A stretch of 64,000 nucleotides of DNA from Aselliscus stoliczkanus (lineage: Eukaryota; Chordata; Mammalia; Chiroptera; Hipposideridae), in contig CM066728.1 of NCBI GenBank assembly GCA_033961575.1, positions 184,069,678 through 184,133,677 on the forward strand, read 5' to 3'. Position numbers and translations under genes: made by a program. The notes below the pieces were generated by a model, which ran no database searches, was not told where the DNA came from, and saw only the letters and a list, made by a program, of their open reading frames with translations. This document shows positions 56,256 through 64,000 of this stretch, piece after piece (position 1 is the first letter of the stretch; the number at the start of each line of letters is the position of its first letter).

Positions 56256-59200
56256 ATGATTGCATCTTAGGAACTGCCTCCCATAAACATGCTAAAAGTA
56301 AATGGTGGCAAGGGCCATGTTTGGAAAATATATTTGAATCATTTACTTCAATAATTTAGGTCTCCAAAGAAAATTTAATTCAATTCATGTTAATAATGTA
56401 TTTTTTTCTTCTAAATAGAATAAAGCAAGAATTTCAGTTACCAAGGATACTGAGAGAGCTATTCTGATTAAATTTCTGATTAATGGAAGGACAATCAGAA
56501 ACCTCACTTGTTTTCAGTACAAGATGTTAAAATGTTTTGCAAATACATTTATTGACTTATCTAATTACTATATATATCATGATTTTACTTTTGATTATTT
56601 ACAATATGAAATAGACTTGAGTCCATGATTTAGTAATTAAATTTAACCAAAATAATTGAAACTCTATATGCCAAGCACTATTGGTTAGTGCCAAACTTGT
56701 GAAAAAAAAAAAAAAGTGTGTCATAAGCCTTGATATACTATACAACAAAAAAATTTTAAATAACACATTAAACACTGTATAAGAAAACAGACAAAGTGCA
56801 GTGAAAGAGTAAGGAAAGAAGGAAAAAATTGGTTAGTGATAACTGGTTCAATAAATGAGTTAATATTTGAATATATATACTTTGATTTTAATTCTGATTT
56901 TCATTTATCTTGTTTTTATTTGTCTTTGACTGTAAAAGGTGGACTTTTTTCCTGGATGTTTTGCAAATAAATGATACATGTTCAAGTTGTTTCAAGGTGC
57001 TAGTTTTGAGAGAAAATGCTGGTTAATGGAATTGAATGAATAGAATTTTTAATGCATACGCTCTTATTTGGCATGTATGATTCTCTTACTTGCTGTACTT
57101 TATTTTGTTCTTCTCCAGTGTAGACCACACTTAGGTTCTCCCTAAAATGTGGACATTTTCAAAGAAATTTTGATGTACATGTTCTACTTTTTAAAATCTC
57201 TGAGATAAGAAAATACTTATTCTAATCTTTTCATTTTACATGTGAGTAACCTCAAAATGAGAAACTCAATGAATGGTCCAAGATGACCCCAATGACCCTT
57301 CTCTATATCACTGTTCAAGGAGAAAATTAAAACATATTAGCTATCATTAGGGGATTAACCCAAGTTAAAACAAAGTGAGAGCTCAAACCGTAAAGGATTA
57401 TGAAATAAATAGCAGAAGATAATATGCATATTATCTAATGTAAATTTAATAGAAGAGAACTATGTTTGCTCCATCTGGCCCATGCAACACTCACAAGCTG
57501 ACAACATTTGCAAAATTTTCTAGGTATAAAAAGCGCTATATACTCTGAGTCTAACATGAACCTTTATAACATTCAGGATGATAGTTCTGGAACTATATAT
57601 TGATGACTTTTCTTTTTCTGTTTTTTCCTTCCCCCAAAACCATCCAGTTGAGTTGCTGATGCAAAAGTCTGGGCACAATTTAATGTAATAAAAAATGTAA
57701 CACAAAGCCCACAAAGCCAGTAAATACCCTCTTTGTCTCTGATGCCTGTCAGGAAATTGAAGTAAATAGATTTCAAACTCTAACATTACAGACGATGAGA
57801 TTAAAAAGCCATTAGTAGTCACAAGCCCATTAAAACTCTGGGCACCAAAAGACTGTTACAGAGAAATTTCTTGACCAGATTAAAAAAAAACACATATTGA
57901 TATCATCCTTCTTTCATTATTCAATAAAAGGTTTAATTGGATGTCTTGTTGTTAGTATTCTATTCCTTTCTGTAATGGGTGCTTTTAAACAGAAAAAGTT
58001 TCTTGAGCATCCTTCTCTTTAAAGGCAAAAACAACAACAAAAGTTCCCATTTGTTTCACTGACATCATAAGTAAGGGAATTTAACAGTCTGAATGGAGGT
58101 CAAAGCTTGGCTACTTTCAGTCTCCCTGTCAGTTTTCTCAGTTTTGTCTCTTGCTGACCTGTTATTTGCCCATATTTTTCACAAACAGTGATCTCTGATA
58201 TCTGGAGCAATGAAGGTCTTCTCCAGCCTCCTAAAAATAGAACTATGTACTCCTGCAGATGAGGGGGAGAGGTGAGGGTTTCTGTTCTTATTGCTTCCTG
58301 TTAGAGTATTTATTCAAAATATGGCTCCAAGTTGAAATGAAATAACCCTAAGCCTAGCATCTAAGTACTGAACCAGAAAGGGCAATGATGGGGAGAAGGA
58401 GCATGGGATACAGAAAAGGGAAATTTGCTGGTCATTAGTTATGATCTTCTAAGGCCCTGATGGATTGAGATCATGAACTAAATAAAATTAAACATTTAAA
58501 ATAGTAATTCATCCTTATGTGTGAAAGTTGCCTTTTAGCACACTCACTGCAATTCCAAATCTTTCTCTAAAATGGGCTTACATGTGTTTATTTAATGAAA
58601 TAAAACCTTCATAAATGAGCGTTTATGTAGCATAGTGTACTAGTTTGCCACTCTATCTCCAGTCTTGGGGATAAAAAAAGAAAAAAAGGACTGAAATGCT
58701 GAAATGCAGTTAACACCAGAGGGGAATTGTGCCATGATATGACTGGTAATTATTACACTTGGCACAATTTTCTTGATTAGTACTTAGCTTACATCACTGC
58801 ACTTTTCAATTCTTTTCTCACCATTTTTACTTTGTTAATATCTTGCTTTGCTACATTAACAGCTATTTCTCCATTGTTTCAAATTTGCTGTAGGCTACAA
58901 CCATTGCCATATTAAATACAAAGGTGAGGGGACATTAACAGTTACTGAAATAACCTTGCCACTAGAAAAGAAGTTTGACTTCTATTACATTAATAAGGCA
59001 CTAATTGAAGATTAAAATTCTATCTTTCAGCAACCTAAGTCAAAATGATTGTTAAAGTAATCCAAATTAGAGCTCAATCAAAACATTTCACTGACTAGCA
59101 CATGACTATATACTGATATCAAAATATGATGAAAAAACTCAGAATGTGGTTTTAACCATCTGACTGCCTCACGAGAAATAGTAGGCTGTAATCTGATCAT

Positions 59201-59960
59201 TTAGTAAACTGACCAACAGTTGGATGAAATGAGCAGATACTATGTTGTGTGTGTGAATGTCATTAACTACATAGCTTAAGAATTTGAACTCCTTTAAATG
59301 TTCAGGGGACAAAAAAATGTTTTACCTGTTGCGTTATAACCAGGACAGCATCCTTAGAGGTAATATCATCAAAATACTTTTTTGATATCTTCCAAATATA
59401 GCATATCAGGGGTGATGCTCCAGTGTTCAGTAAGCAACTAATGAGCTAGCTAAATCCTTGTATCTTGGTTTAACATGAGGCCCAGAAACTGCAGACCCAG
59501 CATTTGTTAACGTGGGGACCTGAGACTTTGGTTCTATCATACTCCACAGCCAATCAATTGCAAATGTACTAACCACACATGGGGTGTTAATTAGAGGTTG
59601 GCACCCTCCGGAACATGACAAATTAATTCTCCGCCAGTTAGAAATAAACAAAACCCAAAAGCGCTTTTATTAACTACTATGAATTCAAGACTCTTTAACC
59701 TCTTTAGGACTACGCTATTTGCCAGAGGTTTACATGAAATTAAATCATAAAAATACATCTGTATCTATTCTGGTTACACAAAATGTGTTAAAGGAAAATT
59801 GTGGTTAACATGTGAATTGTCTCACATGCTCTATCATTTGGATGATAGGATATGTGTTTTTATTCATTGAAAAGTCACTCCACAGGTGTTCTCTGTCATT
59901 AAATATGCTGTAGGACAATGTGATTGGAGGTTAATATTACATAATGGGTGATAGACTAGC
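56256..59960. other. unassigned DNA, 3.7 kb
   Basis: No gene or named repeat is seen. The segment 57540-57860 is the least repetitive part, with a 100-codon minus frame (57520-57822) that has no motif I recognise and begins in unremarkable sequence. It is a candidate for conserved non-coding DNA only on texture. Confidence 0.4.
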
Positions 59961-59964
59961 TAAG

Positions 59965-60160
59965 AAGACCAGCAGGTCTGGACTCAGGTTTTCCAAGTCT
60001 GAAAACTGTCTCTACTAAGTAGTTATTCTCTGTGTAAACTTGGGAAACCTCTATTCACTTTTTCCTTATTTGTAAAATGAGGATTCAAAATATCTTCAGA
60101 TTGTTGTGAAGATTTCATGTACATATTGCTGAATGTAAAATCTCTGCATATGGAGCAGAG
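59965..60160 (+). repeat. MIR SINE
   Basis: The order agcaggtctggactcaggtt, tctgtgtaaacttgggaaac, actttttccttatttgtaaa, atgaggattcaaaat and ttgttgtgaagatttcatgt follows plus-strand MIR. Confidence 0.75.
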
Positions 60161-60309
60161 CAATTCATATGTACAAATCATAGATTGTATTCTGATCTTG
60201 AGCATAAATACTGCATTAAGGGACCATGTATTTTTAAATGTCCTTTCAACATTTGTCAAGACTGTGACTTCCTTTTGGTAAGGTTAACACTGTTATCAAT
60301 CTGAGTGAC

Positions 60310-60910
60310 CCTTGTAAATATGCCAGGACATATTACTTCCCTGAATAAGACACTTTCCAGTAGCTTTTCATCCCAACCGAAGTAAAAGCCATAGTCTTAA
60401 TGGCAGATGAGGCCTTATATTCTTCACCAGTCTTTCCACACTCATTCTGTTGGCAGACGGGCCTGTTTACTGACTGTCCAATCTTCCAAGGAAAATAAGC
60501 TCCTACCTCAGGATTTCAAATGTTTTGCTCCAGGTTTTTGTATGATTCATTTCTATGCATTCATTGCTCACATGTCACCTTATCATAGAACTCTGCTGGC
60601 TCCCTTATATAATACAGGAAATTCTCCATTTTGTAATTAACTGTTTTTTGTTTGTTTGTTTGTTTGTTTGTTTGTTTGAGGGCAGTGTCACTGGCCCTCA
60701 TATGTGGGACCCGAACTGGAGCCGCTGGCTTCCCAAGCCAGCGCTTAACCACCGCGCCACTCAGCCGGTCCAGAAATTCTCCATTTTGGATCTTCTATCC
60801 CTTGAACCCGTTTTTATTAGCTTACACCAGAATTTAAGTGCCAGGAGAGCAGGGAGTTATTTAATCTACTGACTATCACACCTCCTGGCACACAGTAGGG
60901 ACACAACAGT
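60310..60910 (+). repeat. L2 3' part, interrupted by a young SINE
   Basis: The text ggcagatgaggccttatatt (60402), ctccaggtttttgtatgat (60529), cattgctcacatgtcacctt (60562) and, beyond the SINE, ccaggagagcagggagttat (60841) and cacctcctggcacacagtag (60880) follows L2 toward its 3' end. Confidence 0.75.
60634..60772 (-). mobile_element. short tRNA-headed SINE, antisense, in L2
   Basis: The 16-bp duplication gaaattctccattttg lies at 60618-60633 and 60773-60788. The tail is a (TTTG)n tract in antisense (60644-60677), then gagggcagtgtcactggccc and the head ending gccactcagccggtcc. Its target is an L2 copy, which it splits. Frames at 60555-60872 are SINE readings, not genes. Confidence 0.92.
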
Positions 60911-60919
60911 TAGACTAAG

Positions 60920-61390
60920 ATTTGGCTGACACAAAATCCAAAGTAACAGTGACTAAAACAAAACAGAAGTTTGTTTTGCACTCAAGTACAAGTCCCGTAT
61001 AGGTGTTCCAGGGCGGGTACAGTGCTTCCATTAACATGGTTATGGGTTTCTTCATTTTAAAGCTTTATTCTTCGAAATGGATGCTTTAGCTTCAGCCTCA
61101 GCTCTCCAGCCACCATGTCTGTATTCCAGCCAGCAGAAAGCAGGAAACAGAAGAAGGCCACACTCGCTCCCTTTATTTAAGGACATTTTGCAAAAGTTAC
61201 ACACACTACTCCCAATACTCATATAGCATTGGCTATTAATTGGTCATATAACCAAACTTAACCATAAGACAGGTTGTAAAATAGTATTCTGAGCAGCCAA
61301 ATATTTAGCTTAAATTCCATAGTTCTATTATTATAAAATATGGAAATAATAGACATTGATAAACAACTAGTAGAGTCCGGCACATTTATA
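60920..61390. repeat. old mammalian interspersed repeat, family uncertain
   Basis: The order cagaagtttgttttgcactc, gtgttccagggcgggtacag, gccaccatgtctgtattcca, cagccagcagaaagcagga, ctttatttaaggacattttg and ttacacacactactcccaat matches a common mammalian repeat that I know as a pattern but cannot name. The block is more GC-rich than its flanks. Confidence 0.55.
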
Positions 61391-62540
61391 AATAAATATT
61401 TGTGGAAAAACTGTATTAAAAAACTTATTGTTTTGATTCCTTGTATTGCAAAACCAGTTTATTAAAAAACAATATATCATTAATTACATGGACATATGAT
61501 GGTGATGGCCCAGACATGGAAGTTTTTCATTCTTAACAAACAATTGCAAGAATGAATGTTGACTATTCATTGAAATATTTCACTTTTGATTTAGGAGGAA
61601 AATATTGTATGTATAATCTAATCAAATGCGTTGAACTACTAGTTTTGTAATAGACTCAGAGAATAATATTCACTAATTCACTTAACCATTCATTATTCTT
61701 TTTGATCCATTCAATAAAGATTAGTGGTTGAGTCCAGTAAATTCTATTCTATTCAGTTCCATTGCATTCTATATCTTAAAGTTATTAGGGGTAAAGTCTG
61801 CTTTTAAACAAAAAATAACAACAACAACAACAACAAAAATAACCTACTTAAAGTCAATCTCACTTTCTCTTAAAAAAAAAAAAAAAAAAGGTTTCAATGT
61901 ATTTTCCCTGTCAATTGCATTTTCTGCCTCTGAGCCTTCTCTGAGCTATTTCCCTGATCTGTGAGGCAAGGGATTCTGCCTGCCAGCTTCCCTAACAGAT
62001 CTAGGGGAAAATTAACACATCCACAACTGAGCTGAAGCATTGCTGACATCTGGTTTACTCATTTTCACAGCACACTCACACTGCACCCTATTGCCTTTTT
62101 CTCATGCACTGTTTTATCATGTGGCTCGTTTCAAGAAAATGCATTTAACTTTTAGGTACTACTCTGTGGTATGAAGTGTGGCAAATAGGAAATAAAACAA
62201 CCTTGAAAGAGCATTTCCAACATATATGCAGCTATAATAATCACTGAATATCAAACCTCAGAACTTATGATATGCTCTATTTGGCAAAAGCTTATGAGAC
62301 CAGGGACACTGCTAATAGCTAAAGAAACCATTCTCACATTTGAAAGGAATGAGAACCAAATACCATCAACAAATCATCTCTTTACATGGATTTGAGTTTA
62401 TTGCTATCCCAGAAAGAAAATAAGCAATCACTTTTATACATTTATTTGCTTAAAGGTGCTTTTTCTGTAATAGTAGAAGAGTGAAAACAAAGTCTAAGCC
62501 TTCGGGTTTAATTTTGAATTGTATCTTTTAGAAGTATTCT
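61391..62540. other. unassigned DNA with short A-rich tracts
   Basis: No gene is seen. An (AAC)n run lies at 61816-61836 and an A run at 61872-61889, either of which could be a retroelement tail. The rest is ordinary AT-rich DNA. Confidence 0.4.
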
Positions 62541-62563
62541 TTGTCCGCGCGGGCAAGCGCCGG

Positions 62564-62960
62564 CTCCGAGGCAGAAGCCTGAAACCCGGGAGCAGGAGAA
62601 AAAGAAGACTCGCTCTGACAAGCAGCGCGCCGGGTGGGGACGCAGGTCCCCGAGAGACGGAGCGGGGATCTGAGCCTCGGGACAGGGGGCGCACAGTCCC
62701 TTAAACACCGGCAGTCTCTTCGGGAGAGCAGCAGGAGCACCGCGCGCTCCGAGGCAGAAGCCTTAAACCTGGGAGCAGGGGAAAAAGAAGACTCACTCGG
62801 ACACGCAGCGCGCCGGGCAGAGACGCAGGTTCCCGAGAAAGACGCGGAGCCGTGATCTTAGCCACACGGTAGGGTGCGCGCAATTCCCTAAATCCCAGCA
62901 GACCCTTTGGGAGAGCAGCAGGAACTCCGCTGGAGCATAAGAGGCAAAGGCCTTAGCTTA
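62564..62960 (+). promoter_or_regulatory. tandem 183-187 bp promoter monomers of L1
   Basis: The phrase ctccgaggcagaagcc occurs at 62564 and 62747 (183 apart), gcagcgcgccggg at 62622 and 62805 (183 apart), and gggagagcagcagga at 62722 and 62909 (187 apart). A partial third unit starts near 62937 (gaggcaaaggcctta at 62941). In monomer-type L1s each unit adds promoter strength; activity here is inferred, not seen. Confidence 0.75.
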
Positions 62961-63779
62961 AAACAGTGTTGGAACTGTGGCTTTGTTTATTTTTATGTTT
63001 TTTTATTTTTCTTTTTCTTTCCTTTTTCTACTCTTGAAGAGAAAGCAAAAAGAAACCAATAACCCATCCACTCCCACAAACTTTGGCCCCTGCCAAGACA
63101 GAGTCTTAAACTGACTCCTGAATGCAGCAATAAGTGCAGACTAGGAAGATATTCCTACCTGCAGGGGGTTGAGAATTTCCACCCAGTTAAGGCTGCAGAG
63201 TGAGACTACCTACCCAGCCCCCACCTTTAGGCAAGGCTTGGGAGGCAGGGCAGGTTCACCTGCTGAGGCACTAATTAACAGATTCTTAGCAGCAGGCTTT
63301 TGGTAGTGAGGAATTCTTTAATTCTCCACGGCTGTCAACCGAAAGGGTGCCCAGAGACACTCATTGAGCCTTTGGGGGTGCAGCCTGCCTTGGGACAGGC
63401 AAAAGCAAAAAGGCAGTGACTTTGTAAAAACCACCAATCCCACATCACAACCACCCTCAAGTACAGCAAACCTGCAGTGCCAGGATCATGCTAGGCATCA
63501 GGTGGCCTACTGTTCCCACAAGACGAACAGGAATTTTTGTACAGCAGACATACTGAAGAGAGCTTGGTGGACTTTAGCCAAGACCGACACGGGTATTTTT
63601 GGTTTGTTTGGTTGTATTCTGTTTTTTTTTTTCCCTTTATTGGCTGCTTATCTTGGTTGTTTTTGGTTTTTATTTCTATTTCATCCTAATCATATTGTAG
63701 TTTTTAATATAGGCATATATATAGGTGTATATAGGTGAATATATGTCCATATATATGGGTGTGTAGACAAATATATATA

Positions 63780-63950
63780 TATATTTTTTTTTCCTTTTTT
63801 GTTCTTCTTTTTCTTTCTTTTCTTTTTCTTTTTTCCCCACCCTCACTTTCTCTCTTATTTTATTCATTCTTCTCACTACTATACTTTTCCTCTTTTCCTT
63901 TTTTCTGCAAATTTTATTTTTTTAATTTTTCTTACTTTTTTATTATTATT
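63780..63950 (+). repeat. pyrimidine-rich tract in the L1 5' UTR
   Basis: About 170 bases that are nearly all T and C on the plus strand, flanked by TA-rich DNA (63715-63785). Basic-looking frames on the minus strand over it (63676-63876) are readings of the tract. Confidence 0.8.
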
Positions 63951-64000
63951 TTAGTTTATTTTTATTTTTTATTTTTTAGGTATAGCTAATCGGTTTCTCA

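Larger units (their letters stand above)
62541..64000 (+). mobile_element. 5' UTR of an L1, cut by the window edge
   Basis: The GC content rises sharply at about 62541 and stays high for 400 bp, in strong contrast to the surroundings. This stretch holds two tandem monomers (62564-62936). After it comes about 1 kb of moderately GC-rich text with phrases such as ccctgccaagacagagtctt and gctgcagagtgagactacct, then a pyrimidine-rich tract from about 63600. The layout (repeated GC-rich monomers, then unique 5' UTR) is that of a monomer-type L1 promoter, as in mouse. ORF1 would lie to the right of the window. Recent age is likely because CpG sites are still abundant. Family not named. Confidence 0.7.

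Noticed and set aside
57520..57822. 100-codon minus-strand frame in non-repetitive DNA
   Set aside because: No motif, no supporting splice or promoter context, and a length that is expected by chance in 64 kb.
62494..62883. Overlapping GC-rich frames suggesting a first exon or CpG-island gene
   Set aside because: The GC-rich stretch is two tandem 183-187 bp units followed by L1-type 5' UTR sequence. An L1 promoter explains it better than a gene.
63364..63738. 124-codon plus-strand frame in the L1 5' UTR
   Set aside because: It starts with TTG, not ATG, and its C-terminal half is a translation of T-rich DNA. No domain is visible.

Overview
This is a stretch of nuclear DNA from a placental mammal. 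It contains no protein-coding gene that I can support. Every open frame is short, and the longest ones lie inside retroelement remnants or low-complexity tracts. The mammalian assignment rests on many layers of recognisable repeats: MIR and L2, MaLR/ERVL-type LTRs, several generations of LINE-1 (L1), and solo LTRs with 6-bp target duplications. The tRNA-headed SINEs (a 107-139 bp head-only form and a 370-470 bp form ending in AATAAAATCTTT) and a 78-bp mariner-type MITE suggest a bat, most likely yinpterochiropteran. That lineage call is from memory of similar repeats and was not searched; a colugo is the alternative I could not exclude.

Layout. 1-5060: A-rich DNA, a 1,258-bp solo LTR (983-2240), then a long antisense L1 remnant split by a MITE. 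5061-13854: mostly unassigned AT-rich DNA with MIR copies, an antisense ERVL-type LTR, a 5'-truncated L1 and a long SINE. 13855-20450: antisense L1, short SINE, a diverged pair of non-coding repeats 2.1 kb apart, and an old MaLR LTR broken by L1 sequence. 20451-24490: microsatellites and a 3.3-kb antisense L1 carrying a decayed ORF2. 24491-30700: a tail-only insertion, two L1 pieces, a TIR element and compound microsatellites. 30701-39540: old L1, MaLR, a long SINE, and a sense L1 interrupted by a 668-bp solo LTR. 39541-53270: mainly unassigned DNA with L2, MIR, MITE, SINE and L1 3' ends. 53271-61390: a SINE with two tRNA-like heads, a tandem duplication, an MLT1-type LTR, MIR and L2. 62541-64000: the GC-rich, tandemly repeated 5' UTR of an L1 that runs off the right edge.

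Nothing here forms a gene system. The informative content is the insertion history: nested elements with visible target-site duplications, promoter-type repeats in one LTR and one L1, and a small mariner MITE family. The long unassigned intervals are ordinary AT-rich intergenic or intronic sequence as far as can be seen. Gene context would have to come from outside the window.
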